Assembly: GCA_023386115.1 (NCBI GenBank) | Contig: JAEWKL010000525.1 | Location: 1 to 23,326 of the forward strand | DNA length: 23,326 bases | DNA from: Pseudomonadota bacterium | Lineage (GTDB): Bacteria > Pseudomonadota > Alphaproteobacteria > Rhizobiales > Beijerinckiaceae | Direction of reading: 5' to 3' | Shown: one piece after another, positions 16,349-23,326 of the stretch | Layout: each line of letters starts with the position of its first letter | How positions within the stretch are numbered: position 1 is the stretch's first letter | Notes under the pieces: generated by a model | The model's input: only the letters and a program-made list of their open reading frames with translations | Database searches by the model: none | What the model was told of the DNA's origin: nothing | Made by a program: the position numbers and the translations under genes

Positions 16349-17632
16349 ATGCCGTTGGACCCCGCTCTGCGTGATCGTATCGTGACAGCCGTCGCCGATG
16401 GCTTTTCCGACCAGATCGCCCACACCCAGGCGCTGATCCGCTTCGCCTCGACCCGCGGCGAGGAGCAGGCGATCCAGGATTTCGTGTTCCGCGGTTTTCG
16501 CGAGCGCGGCTACGCCATGGACCGCTTCGCGATGGACCGTGCGCAGATCGAGGCGCATCCGGGTGGAGCAACGTTCAGCCCGGACCATTCCGAGGCGCCG
16601 ATCGTCGTCGGCATTCATCGGCCGCGGGACGAGAAGGGGCGCTCGCTGATCCTCCAGGCTCATGTCGACGTGGTGCCGGCCGGCCCCGCGGACCTCTGGA
16701 CTCACCCACCCTTCGAGCCGGTGGTCGAGGGCGACTGGCTCTATGGCCGCGGCGGTGCCGACATGAAGGCGGGGCACGCCGCCAACCTGTTCGCCCTCGA
16801 TGCGCTCCGGCGGATCGGGCTCCAGCCTGCCGCCACCGTGACGCTGCAATCGGTGGTGGAGGAAGAATCGACCGGCAACGGCGCCCTGATGACCCACTTG
16901 CGCGGCTACCGCGCCGACGCGGTGCTGATCCCCGAGCCGGAGGAGGAGATGCTGGTGCGCGCCAATACCGGCGTGCTGTGGTTCCGGATCGAGGTCCGGG
17001 GCCGGCCGGTCCATGTGCGCGAGATGGGGACGGGGGCCAATGCCATCGACGCCGCCTACCGGGTGATCGGGGCGCTGAGGGCGCTCGAGGCGCGCTGGAA
17101 CGAGGAGAAGGCCGGCCGCCCGCATTTCGAGGGCGAGGCGCATCCGATCAACCTCAATATCGGACGGATCGAGGGCGGCGACTGGGCCTCCTCGGTGCCG
17201 GCCTGGTGCCGGATCGATTGCCGCATCGCGATCTATCCGGGCGTGAGCGCGGCCGATGCGGCCCGCGAGATCGAGGCGACGGTGGCGGCCTTCGCCCGCG
17301 ACGACGCCTTCCTGTCGAACAGCCCGCCGCGCGTCAGCTTCCACGGCTTCTTCGCCGAAGGCTACGTGCTCGACGAGGGCTCGGACGCCGAGGCCGTGCT
17401 CGGCCGGGCGCACGAGGCGGCGACGGGCACGGCGCTCAAGAGCTTCATGACCGCCGGCTACCTCGATACGAGGGTCCACGCCCTTTACGACCGGGTGCCG
17501 GCGCTCTGCTACGGGCCGAAGAGCGAGAACATCCACGGCTTCGACGAGCGGGTCAGCCTCGCCTCGCTCCAGCGCATCACCACCGCCATGGCGCTGTTCG
17601 TCGCCGAGTGGTGCGGCACCGAAACCGCCTGA
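16349..17632 (+). CDS. M20-family metallodeacylase (ArgE/DapE/ACY1-like)
   Basis: A 427-residue zinc hydrolase of the M20 family. Metal and catalytic residues are visible: LQAHVDVVP (His105, Asp107), YGRGGADMKAG (bridging Asp138), VEEESTGNG (Glu pair at 171-173) and the last ligand His396 in NIHGFDERV. The inserted dimerisation domain lies around 210-330. It should cleave an N-acyl amino acid or related amide; the exact substrate cannot be read from the sequence. The ATG at 16349 follows GGAGGAG. It starts 110 bases after the GMC gene in the same direction, so it may be a separate unit. A strong hairpin follows its stop. Confidence 0.92.
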   Translation: MPLDPALRDRIVTAVADGFSDQIAHTQALIRFASTRGEEQAIQDFVFRGFRERGYAMDRFAMDRAQIEAHPGGATFSPDHSEAPIVVGIHRPRDEKGRSLILQAHVDVVPAGPADLWTHPPFEPVVEGDWLYGRGGADMKAGHAANLFALDALRRIGLQPAATVTLQSVVEEESTGNGALMTHLRGYRADAVLIPEPEEEMLVRANTGVLWFRIEVRGRPVHVREMGTGANAIDAAYRVIGALRALEARWNEEKAGRPHFEGEAHPINLNIGRIEGGDWASSVPAWCRIDCRIAIYPGVSAADAAREIEATVAAFARDDAFLSNSPPRVSFHGFFAEGYVLDEGSDAEAVLGRAHEAATGTALKSFMTAGYLDTRVHALYDRVPALCYGPKSENIHGFDERVSLASLQRITTAMALFVAEWCGTETA

Positions 17633-17636
17633 AGGG

Positions 17637-17656
17637 GCGGGCCCGCGAGGGCCCGC
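17637..17656 (+). terminator. Hairpin downstream of the M20 deacylase gene
   Basis: GCGGGCCC (17637-17644) pairs perfectly with GGGCCCGC (17649-17656) around a GCGA tetraloop, a few bases after the stop codon at 17632. There is no U-tract, but the position between two convergent genes supports a terminator role. Confidence 0.55.
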
Positions 17657-17663
17657 GACCTCC

Positions 17664-17699
17664 TCAATCGAAGCTGCGCCTGTTCAATCGAAGCTGCGC
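17664..17699. repeat. 16-bp direct repeat duplicating the end of the small hypothetical gene
   Basis: TCAATCGAAGCTGCGC occurs at 17664-17679 and again at 17684-17699, a 20-base period. The second copy encodes the last codons (RSFD) and stop of the minus-strand gene. The first is an extra copy just beyond the stop, so this is a small local tandem duplication. Confidence 0.75.
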
Positions 17700-18052
17700 T
17701 TGGCGCCCGACCCGCCGAGGCTGATCTTGCGGGTCTGGGGCGCCGCCGGAGCCGCCTGGACGGGCTTGGGCGGCGGCAGGTGGGCCTGGCCGTGGACCAC
17801 GGCGCCGATCTCGCCGAGCGCCTTCACCAGGTCGTCCTTGCCGCAGGTCCGGGCGACGGTGAGGCCGAGCTTGTGGGTGTGGCTCTTGGCGTAGAGATAG
17901 CCCGCGAGCTTGGCGCGGGTCTGCACCGGCAGGGCGTTCAGGAGGTCCGGCAGGTCCTCCGGCTCGGCCCGGTAGATCTCCCCGAGGGTTGCGAGGGGAA
18001 CCGGGCAGTCGCGGTCGGCTTCGGCGCCGCTGGTGGGATGGCCCTGGATCAT
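17684..18052 (-). CDS. Small hypothetical protein
   Basis: A 122-residue soluble protein I do not recognise. The central part, about 25-90, is helical and conserved-looking (LPDLLNALPVQTRAKLAGYL and LGLTVARTCGKDDLVKALGE). A proline/alanine-rich linker follows, and then a basic tail ending SLGGSGAKRSFD. There is no signal peptide or membrane segment. The ATG at 18052 is preceded by AAGGA. It is convergent with the M20 gene and divergent from the thioesterase gene. Confidence 0.7.
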   Translation of the reverse strand: MIQGHPTSGAEADRDCPVPLATLGEIYRAEPEDLPDLLNALPVQTRAKLAGYLYAKSHTHKLGLTVARTCGKDDLVKALGEIGAVVHGQAHLPPPKPVQAAPAAPQTRKISLGGSGAKRSFD

Positions 18053-18198
18053 GATGCGTCCTTCGGCTGATGGCGTGCCGCCGACACTAGGGCCGTCCGC
18101 GGGAGGAAGAAACCGCGGGGCTTTCGAATCGGGGCGCTCGCGCTCCGGCGCCTCGATGCCCTATGCTCGCACGGGAGACCAGGGGGCGCGTAAGCATC

Positions 18199-18621
18199 AT
18201 GACCACGGACGCGACGACCGGGGAGGCGGCACGGCCGCAGGGTGATCTGACGGTGCGCACCATTGCCATGCCGGCCGACACCAACGCCAATGGCGACATC
18301 TTCGGCGGCTGGGTGATGTCGCAGATGGACCAGGCCGGCGGCATCGCCGGGGTCGAGCGGGCGCAAGGCCGCGTCGTCACGGTGGCGGTCGACGGCATGA
18401 CCTTCCTGCGGCCGGTCCGGGTCGGCGACGTGCTCTGCGTCTACACGCAGGTGGTCGGCACCGGCCGCACCTCGATGCGGATCCAGATCGAGGCCTGGGC
18501 CCGGCGCTTCCGCACCCAGACCCGCGAGAAGGTGACGGTCGGCGTGTTCACCTTCGTGGCGATCGACGATGACGGCCGCCCGCGCCCGATCCCGCCGGCG
18601 GCGCCGGGCCTGAGCCCGTGA
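18199..18621 (+). CDS. YciA-like acyl-CoA thioesterase
   Basis: A 140-residue hotdog-fold thioesterase that hydrolyses acyl-CoA to free acid and CoA. The YciA/ACOT signature NANGDIFGGWVMSQMDQAG lies at about 29-47 with the catalytic Asp33; VTVAVDGMTFLRPVRVGD follows, matching the family. The length is typical. The ATG at 18199 is preferred to an in-frame codon at 18163 because it gives the normal N-terminal length and has an AGGGGG tract upstream. Its stop overlaps the next gene as GTGA, so the two are probably translated together. Confidence 0.93.
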   Translation: MTTDATTGEAARPQGDLTVRTIAMPADTNANGDIFGGWVMSQMDQAGGIAGVERAQGRVVTVAVDGMTFLRPVRVGDVLCVYTQVVGTGRTSMRIQIEAWARRFRTQTREKVTVGVFTFVAIDDDGRPRPIPPAAPGLSP

Positions 18622-18947
18622 CGGCCGGCCCTGCCGATTTGGAAAATCCCGCCGACCCGGCGAACTTCTCCTGCCAGGAATGCGGGGCCTGCTGCGCGTA
18701 TTCGGCCGAGTGGCCGCGCTTCAGCATCGAGGACGATGCCGACATCGCCCGGATCCCGGCGATGTACGTCGACGACCCGGCCGGGCGGATGCGCTGCGAG
18801 GGCGAAAGGTGTTCCGCCCTCGAGGGCCGCATCGGGGAATGCGTGGCTTGCAAAGTCTACGCCGTGCGTCCCGAGGTCTGCCGCACCTGCGAGCCCGGCG
18901 ACCCGGAATGCCTGATCGCCCGGCGGCATCACGGGCTGCCGGTCTAG
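18618..18947 (+). CDS. YkgJ-family cysteine-cluster protein
   Basis: A 109-residue protein with the N-terminal cluster CQECGACC (Cys19, 22, 25, 26) and further cysteines in RCEGERC, CVACKVY and PEVCRTCEPGDPEC. This pattern belongs to the YkgJ/UPF0153 family, thought to bind zinc or an iron-sulfur centre; function is unknown. The start is a GTG at 18618 that overlaps the thioesterase stop (GTGA), which argues for translational coupling. Confidence 0.88.
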   Translation: MTAGPADLENPADPANFSCQECGACCAYSAEWPRFSIEDDADIARIPAMYVDDPAGRMRCEGERCSALEGRIGECVACKVYAVRPEVCRTCEPGDPECLIARRHHGLPV

Positions 18948-18965
18948 CTCTCCTGGCATCGGGAG

Positions 18966-18981
18966 CGTGCGCCTCCGCACG
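18966..18981 (+). terminator. Possible short hairpin after the YkgJ gene
   Basis: CGTGCG pairs with CGCACG around a CCTC loop 18 bases past the stop codon. The stem is short and has no U-tract, so this is only a candidate. Confidence 0.25.
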
Positions 18982-19064
18982 ATGCGCTGCGCTGGACATC
19001 GATGCGCGGGGAGAGCCGGGCGCTCCGCCATGCCGCAGAGAAGGCCGCGCAACCCCGCCCCGTG

Positions 19065-19621
19065 ATGGATCACCGAAAAGTCCTCGGCGGCTTGTAAGGC
19101 TATCACGTTCCGTACCTTCACAGGGACACGCTGCCCAAGGCCTTTCGCGGGGGGGTGATATCCCACGATGAGCACCAGCCGCATATCCTTCTCACGGCAG
19201 TCCGTGGCAATTTTCCAGATATCCAGAAATATCCGGAAGAGACGTGGAACATGCTGAATTATGCGTTCGTATATTATTCCCTTTTTTCAAATATTTTCTT
19301 TATCATGCGTCCCGACTACGTGTCGATCAACATGTTTATCCAATGACGGCGGGAGAAACAATCTGGACTTGCGAAATGCTGTATCGAGAGTCCGATTTCA
19401 AAGAACGCAGAGAAGCCGCTCTCAGCGAGCGCTTCGACTTCACGAACGACGCCGTGTTCGATCAGGAGGACTTCGCTGTTGCCGAGAACATCCAGGCAGG
19501 GCGCTTGTAAGGAGGAAACGAGTTCCACACACTCGGGCTGGAAGAAGGCCTGCTGGACGTCTTTCAACGTAATAGCGATGCCGCGATCGGCGCCGGGGCA
19601 CCGGCAGATCGAGGCGGATGA
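19065..19621 (+). pseudogene. Remnant of a Rieske non-heme iron oxygenase alpha subunit (catalytic domain only)
   Basis: In the frame of 19065 the sequence reads DHRKVLGGL, a TAA stop (19095), then GYHVPYLHRDTLPKAF. This is the mononuclear-iron HxxxxH motif of ring-hydroxylating oxygenase alpha subunits. It continues through AFVYYSLFSNIFFIMRPDYV to a TGA at 19344. One missing C near 19335 shifts the frame; the protein then continues MTAGETIWTCEMLYRE, ALSERFDFTNDAVFDQEDFA, AENIQAGRL, a second TAA (19508), and GGNEFHTLGLEEGLLDVFQ to a TGA at 19621. The N-terminal Rieske [2Fe-2S] domain is absent. The stretch 19180-19350 is strikingly AT-rich for this genome, which suggests a foreign origin or mutational decay. 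It is not functional as read. Confidence 0.8.
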
Positions 19622-19768
19622 TCGGTTGTCCCGGGTGGAATCACCGATCGCGATCGGCCGCGGGAGCAGCCTGCCGGCGACCATGCCGGATCATTGCCGC
19701 CATGCCCCTGCCATCGCTCGCACGCCCGACCCCTTGCATCGAGGCCCCCGGAGCGGCACATCCGCCGG

Positions 19769-20932
19769 ATGATCGATCATCCGACCCGGGACGTCGGCTT
19801 CGGGGTCTACCTGCACTGGCCCTTCTGCGCCGCGAAGTGCCCCTATTGCGACTTCAACAGCCATGTCCGCCACGGACGCCTCGACCAGGCGCGGTGGCGC
19901 GCCGCTTTCGCGCGGGAGATCGCCCATGCGGCCGCTCTCACTCCGGGGCGGACCGTCACCAGCATCTTCCTCGGCGGCGGCACACCCTCGCTGATGGAGC
20001 CCGCGACGGTGGGGGCGCTCCTCGACGCGGTGGCGGCGGCCTGGAGCGTGTCGCCGGACGTCGAGGTGACGCTGGAGGCGAACCCGACCAGCGTCGAGGC
20101 CGGCCGGTTCCGCGGCTACCGGGCGGCGGGAGTCAACCGGGTCTCGCTCGGGGTCCAGGCCCTCGACGACGCCTCGCTGAAGAAGCTCGGCCGGTTGCAC
20201 AGCACCGAGGAGGCGATGCGGGCGGTGGCGACCGCCGCGGCCCATTTCGAGCGCTATTCCTTCGACCTGATCTACGCCCGGCCGGATCAGACGCCGGAGG
20301 CCTGGGCGGCCGAGCTGCGCGAGGCGATCGCCCGGGCGGCCGAGCACCTGTCGCTCTACCAGCTCACCATCGAGGAGGGGACGCCGTTCTACGGGCTCGC
20401 CGCCGCCGGCAAGCTGACCGTACCGGACGACGACACCGCCCGCGCCCTCTACGACGTGACCCAGGAGGTCTGCGCGGCCGCCGGCCTGCCGGCCTACGAG
20501 ATCTCCAATCACGCCCGGCCCGGCGCCGAGTCGCGCCACAACCTGCTCTACTGGCGCTACGGCGAGTATGCGGGCATCGGCCCCGGCGCCCATGGCCGCC
20601 TCGTTCTGCCCGAGGGCCGCACCGGCACCGCCACCGCGCGCAATCCGGAGGCCTGGCTCGCCCGGGTCGAGGGCGAGGGCCACGGCATCGTCGACACGGA
20701 GCGTTTAAGCCCGGGAGACCAGGCCGACGAGTTCCTGATGATGGGACTGCGCCTGCGCGAGGGCATCGACCCCGCCCGCTATGCGGCGCTCGCGGGCCAA
20801 CCGCTCGATCCGGACCGCATTGCCGGCCTGGTCGCGGCCGGGCTCGTCGCGCGCACGTCCGACGACCGCCTCGCCGCGACGCCGAAGGGTGCGCCGGTGC
20901 TCAACGCCGTGGTGGCCGAGCTCGCGGCGTGA
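19769..20932 (+). CDS. hemW: Radical SAM heme chaperone HemW (formerly coproporphyrinogen III oxidase-like)
   Basis: A 387-residue radical SAM protein with the [4Fe-4S] motif CxxxCxxC (Cys20, Cys24, Cys27 in FCAAKCPYCDF), FLGGGTPSLM (SAM-binding GGGTP) and the HemW features LSLYQLTIEEGTPFY, HNLLYWRYGEYAGIGPGAHG and FLMMGLRLREGI. HemW binds heme and is proposed to deliver it to membrane respiratory proteins; family members are not coproporphyrinogen oxidases. The ATG at 19769 gives the standard N-terminus (VGFGVYLHWPFC); the frame is open to 19694 without similarity. In alphaproteobacteria hemW often sits near rsmI and the PBP-activator lipoprotein, as here. Confidence 0.95.
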   Translation: MIDHPTRDVGFGVYLHWPFCAAKCPYCDFNSHVRHGRLDQARWRAAFAREIAHAAALTPGRTVTSIFLGGGTPSLMEPATVGALLDAVAAAWSVSPDVEVTLEANPTSVEAGRFRGYRAAGVNRVSLGVQALDDASLKKLGRLHSTEEAMRAVATAAAHFERYSFDLIYARPDQTPEAWAAELREAIARAAEHLSLYQLTIEEGTPFYGLAAAGKLTVPDDDTARALYDVTQEVCAAAGLPAYEISNHARPGAESRHNLLYWRYGEYAGIGPGAHGRLVLPEGRTGTATARNPEAWLARVEGEGHGIVDTERLSPGDQADEFLMMGLRLREGIDPARYAALAGQPLDPDRIAGLVAAGLVARTSDDRLAATPKGAPVLNAVVAELAA

Positions 20933-21034
20933 CCGAGCAGACCTGCATGGGCAGGCTCACGCTTCGTCCGCTCAGGCTCTTGCCGTGTCGCAGATTCTCG
21001 TCGCGGAGCCGGCAACCGCTTCTGCGAGGTCGGC

Positions 21035-22243
21035 TCAGGTTCCCGACGGCCCGAGCGCCCGCGGCGCCGGGCTGACGATCGTCGCAGCGCCCCCGCGGAT
21101 CTCGAACACGGCGAGCGTCCGGTCGCTGGTGCCCTCCGGCCGGAAACGGAAGGTGCCGTCGATCCCGGCGAAGCCCGAGGGGTTGGTGAGCGTGGCGTCG
21201 GCGAAGCGCTGCGACCCGTATTGCCGGTTGAGCGCCGCGGCGAGGGAGACGGCGTCGTAGGAGAGCGTCGCGACCCGCACCGGGTCCGAGCCGAACCGGG
21301 CCCGGTAGCGCTGGCTGAAGCCGGTGAAGCCCGCCGGATCGGCTGCGGCGAACCAGCCGCCCTGGAAGGCCGGCAAGGCGAAGACCCGCGGGTCGTTCCA
21401 CACCGCGGTGCCGACCGGCTTGACCCGGGCCGGGTTGAAGCCGCCGCGGGTCAGCGCCGCCCCGGCGGCGCTCAATCCTTCCGGCGTATCAGGCACGAAC
21501 AGCGCGTCGGCCTGCGGCGCCGGGCCGGCGATCAGCGGAGCGAGACGCCCGACCGAGGCGGCCGGGTTGCCTGCCGGGTAGCGCTCGATCGCCACCACGC
21601 GGCCGCCACGGCGGGCCACCGCCTCGCGGAACTGCGCCTCGACGGCGTGGCCGTAGATCGAGTCCGGAATCAGGGCCGCGAAGGAGCGCCGCCCCGCCGC
21701 CGTGGTCTCGTCGATGATCCGGGCGACCTCGGTCTGCGGCAGGAAGCTCAGCAGGTAGACGCCGCGCGCCGCCACGCTGACATCGGTCGAGAAGGCGATC
21801 ACCGGCTTGCCGGTCGGCCGCACCGTGGCGGCGGCCGACTGCACCGTGGCCGAGAAGAGCGGGCCGATCACCAGCTCCGCCCCCTCGGCGAGCGCGGCGG
21901 CTGCGGCCTCCCGGGCGCCGTCGGGCGTGCTGCGGTCGTCCTTCACCAGGATCTTCAGGTCGGGGGCCTGTGATTCCTGCAGCGCCAGGTCGGCCGCGTT
22001 GCGCAAGGCGGCGCCGACGGCCGCACCCGGGCCCGTGAGCGGCAGGATCAGCGCGATCGTGACGCTGCCGGTCCCGAGCGTCGCCCCGCCGCCGGACGGG
22101 GCGGCCGGCGCCTCGACCGGCGTGGAACGGGTGGCGACGACAGGGCTGTCGACCCCCCCGCAGGCGGCAAGCCCGAGGAGGGCGGCGAGCATCAGGGTGC
22201 TCCGCCCGAAACGCCTCAGAGTATCGAGGCCGATGCCTCCCAT
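21035..22243 (-). CDS. Penicillin-binding protein activator-like lipoprotein (periplasmic binding fold, LpoA C-domain type)
   Basis: A 402-residue lipoprotein with a lipobox GLAAC giving Cys28 as the acylated residue, then a low-complexity linker and a type I periplasmic-binding (Peripla_BP_6) domain from about 60. Typical segments are IALILPLTGPGAAVGAALRN, ELVIGPLFSATVQSAA, GKPVIAFSTDVSVA and FAALIPDSIYGHAVEAQFRE. In alphaproteobacteria this family, next to rsmI and yraN, is annotated as penicillin-binding protein activator because it resembles the C-terminal domain of LpoA. The role in peptidoglycan synthesis is inferred, not shown. The ATG at 22243 has GGGGGAG upstream. The frame continues upstream to 23260 only as a shadow of rsmI. 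It is divergent from rsmI and convergent with hemW. Confidence 0.9.
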   Translation of the reverse strand: MGGIGLDTLRRFGRSTLMLAALLGLAACGGVDSPVVATRSTPVEAPAAPSGGGATLGTGSVTIALILPLTGPGAAVGAALRNAADLALQESQAPDLKILVKDDRSTPDGAREAAAAALAEGAELVIGPLFSATVQSAAATVRPTGKPVIAFSTDVSVAARGVYLLSFLPQTEVARIIDETTAAGRRSFAALIPDSIYGHAVEAQFREAVARRGGRVVAIERYPAGNPAASVGRLAPLIAGPAPQADALFVPDTPEGLSAAGAALTRGGFNPARVKPVGTAVWNDPRVFALPAFQGGWFAAADPAGFTGFSQRYRARFGSDPVRVATLSYDAVSLAAALNRQYGSQRFADATLTNPSGFAGIDGTFRFRPEGTSDRTLAVFEIRGGAATIVSPAPRALGPSGT

Positions 22244-22405
22244 CGCCCGCTCCCCCGGTCCGGCTCCCCGCGCCGCGAATCGGCACCGGCAACCTCGCAG
22301 CAACATCCGTGCCCGGTGAATAAAGTCTGCCGACGAAAAGTAAACGACCGTTCCCCTCCGCCGCGCCATGGCGCCGCGCCGGCCCGGCATGGCACTATGG
22401 CGGCG
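22244..22405. promoter_or_regulatory. Divergent intergenic region between PBP-activator lipoprotein gene and rsmI
   Basis: About 160 bases between divergent starts, with a local AT-rich patch at 22316-22346 (GTGAATAAAGTC and GAAAAGTAAAC) that is the likeliest promoter core. I cannot assign exact -35/-10 boxes to either direction. Confidence 0.35.
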
Positions 22406-23326
22406 ATGACCCAGCGCAACGACGATACCCGCCGGCGGTCCTCGGACCGCGCCGCGACCGGCCGAGGGCCGGCCGTCTACACCGCCTTCGGCCTCGCCGC
22501 CGAGGCCGAGCCCCTGTCCCCCGGCCTGCACGTGGTGGCGACGCCGATCGGCAACCTGAAGGACGTGACCTTCCGGGCGCTCTCGACGCTCGCCGCCGCC
22601 GACGCGGTGCTGGCGGAGGATACCCGCGTCACCCGCACGCTGCTCGCCCATTACGGCATCACCACCCCGCTCGTCGCCTATCACGAGCATTCGGGGGAGG
22701 GGGTGCGCGAGCGGATGATCGCCCGCATGAAGGACGGCGAGGCCCTGGCGCTGGTCTCGGATGCCGGGACGCCGCTGGTCTCGGATCCGGGCTTCAAGCT
22801 GGTCCAGGCCGCGATCGAGGCGGGCCTCGCCGTGACCCCGATCCCCGGCCCCTCGGCGGCGATCACGGCGCTCGTCGCGGCGGGCCTGCCGACCGACCGG
22901 TTCTTCTTCGAGGGCTTCCTGCCGCAGAAGAGCGGGGCGCGGCGCAACCGGCTGGCTTTGCTCGCCGGCGTGCCCGGCACCCTGGTGCTGTTCGAGGCGC
23001 CCCACCGCCTGCCCGAGATGCTGGCCGACGCCGCCGAGGTTCTGGGCGGCACGCGGCCCGCCGCGGTGGCGCGCGAACTGACCAAGCTGTTCGAGACCGT
23101 GCGCCGGGGCGAGCTGTCGGCGCTGGCCGCCGAATACGCCGCCTCCGGCCCGCCGAAAGGCGAGGTGGTCGTGGTGATCGGCACCGCGCCCGAGGACGCG
23201 CCGGGCCCGGAAGCCGACGCCGAGCTCGACGCGCGCCTCGAGGCGGCGCTCGCCCGCCACTCGATCAAGGACGCCGCCAGCCTCGTCGCCGACGAGACCG
23301 GCCTGAAGCGGCGCGAGGTCTATGCC
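22406..23326 (+). CDS. rsmI: 16S rRNA (cytidine1402-2'-O)-methyltransferase RsmI, partial at 3' end
   Basis: RsmI methylates the ribose of C1402 in 16S rRNA using SAM. The 307 codons visible show the tetrapyrrole-methylase fold: VVATPIGNLKDVTFRAL, LAEDTRVTRTLL, YHEHSGEG, LVSDAGTPLVSDPGFKLV, PIPGPSAAITAL, FFFEGFLPQKSG and LVLFEAPHRLPEML, followed by the C-terminal helical region (ARHSIKDAASLVADETGLKR). The gene runs off the right edge with no stop. The N-terminus has a charged extension of about 35 residues before the fold. The start is ambiguous: an in-frame ATG lies nine bases upstream at 22397, and neither has a strong ribosome-binding site. It is divergent from the PBP-activator lipoprotein gene, its usual alphaproteobacterial neighbour. 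Confidence 0.95.
   Translation, partial: MTQRNDDTRRRSSDRAATGRGPAVYTAFGLAAEAEPLSPGLHVVATPIGNLKDVTFRALSTLAAADAVLAEDTRVTRTLLAHYGITTPLVAYHEHSGEGVRERMIARMKDGEALALVSDAGTPLVSDPGFKLVQAAIEAGLAVTPIPGPSAAITALVAAGLPTDRFFFEGFLPQKSGARRNRLALLAGVPGTLVLFEAPHRLPEMLADAAEVLGGTRPAAVARELTKLFETVRRGELSALAAEYAASGPPKGEVVVVIGTAPEDAPGPEADAELDARLEAALARHSIKDAASLVADETGLKRREVYA

Noticed and set aside
16124..17536. 470-codon open frame on the minus strand
   Set aside because: Antisense to the M20 deacylase gene; composition is typical of a shadow.
19316..19684. 122-codon minus-strand frame in the hemW upstream region
   Set aside because: The opposite strand reads as a ring-hydroxylating oxygenase relic with clear motifs, so this frame is its shadow.
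22244..23260. Upstream extension of the PBP-activator frame across rsmI
   Set aside because: The lipoprotein signal peptide starts at 22243 with a ribosome-binding site; the upstream part is antisense to rsmI.
1..23326. CRISPR arrays, tRNA or rRNA genes, integrases or transposases, defence systems
   Set aside because: I saw no regularly spaced repeats, cloverleaf-like sequences, rRNA segments or recognisable mobile or defence proteins.

Overview
The window reads as chromosomal DNA of a high-GC alphaproteobacterium, most probably Methylobacterium/Methylorubrum or a close relative. This is an inference from the roughly 70% GC composition, the very long antisense shadow ORFs, the style of the protein sequences and a repeat element of a kind I associate with that genus. 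There is no rRNA, tRNA, CRISPR array, integrase or transposase. Most genes are ordinary housekeeping or metabolic genes, interspersed with decayed genes.

Layout. (1) 52-4206, minus strand: a membrane-anchored PAS-GGDEF-EAL cyclic-di-GMP protein preceded by an LpxC-family deacetylase that carries an unusual central insertion. (2) 4207-4748: a gap with a 193-bp REPIN/MITE-like element bounded by 30-bp perfect inverted repeats. (3) 4749-7453, minus: thrC and an M16 metallopeptidase joined by an ATGA overlap. (4) 7554-10558, minus: a small secreted DUF4864-type protein, then a secreted cysteine-containing protein cotranscribed with pyruvate kinase. (5) 10746-11807, plus: one hypothetical gene and a frameshifted P-loop kinase pseudogene. 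(6) 11740-16238: a four-gene minus-strand operon (DoxX, cupin, SMP-30/gluconolactonase-like, double VOC domain) with start/stop overlaps or a 4-bp gap, divergent from a GMC-family oxidoreductase on the plus strand. Together these look like an uncharacterised oxidation and lactone-hydrolysis module. (7) 16349-18947: an M20 deacylase, a small hypothetical gene, and a YciA-like thioesterase coupled to a YkgJ-type cysteine-cluster protein. (8) 19065-19621: an AT-rich remnant of a Rieske-oxygenase alpha subunit, with two nonsense codons, one frameshift and no Rieske domain. (9) 19769-23326: hemW, a penicillin-binding-protein-activator-like lipoprotein on the opposite strand, and rsmI, which runs off the right edge.

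The most noteworthy items are the DoxX/cupin/SMP-30/VOC//GMC module, the LpxC paralogue with the insert, the inverted-repeat element and the two reconstructable pseudogenes. I did not find a clearly novel defence or mobile system.
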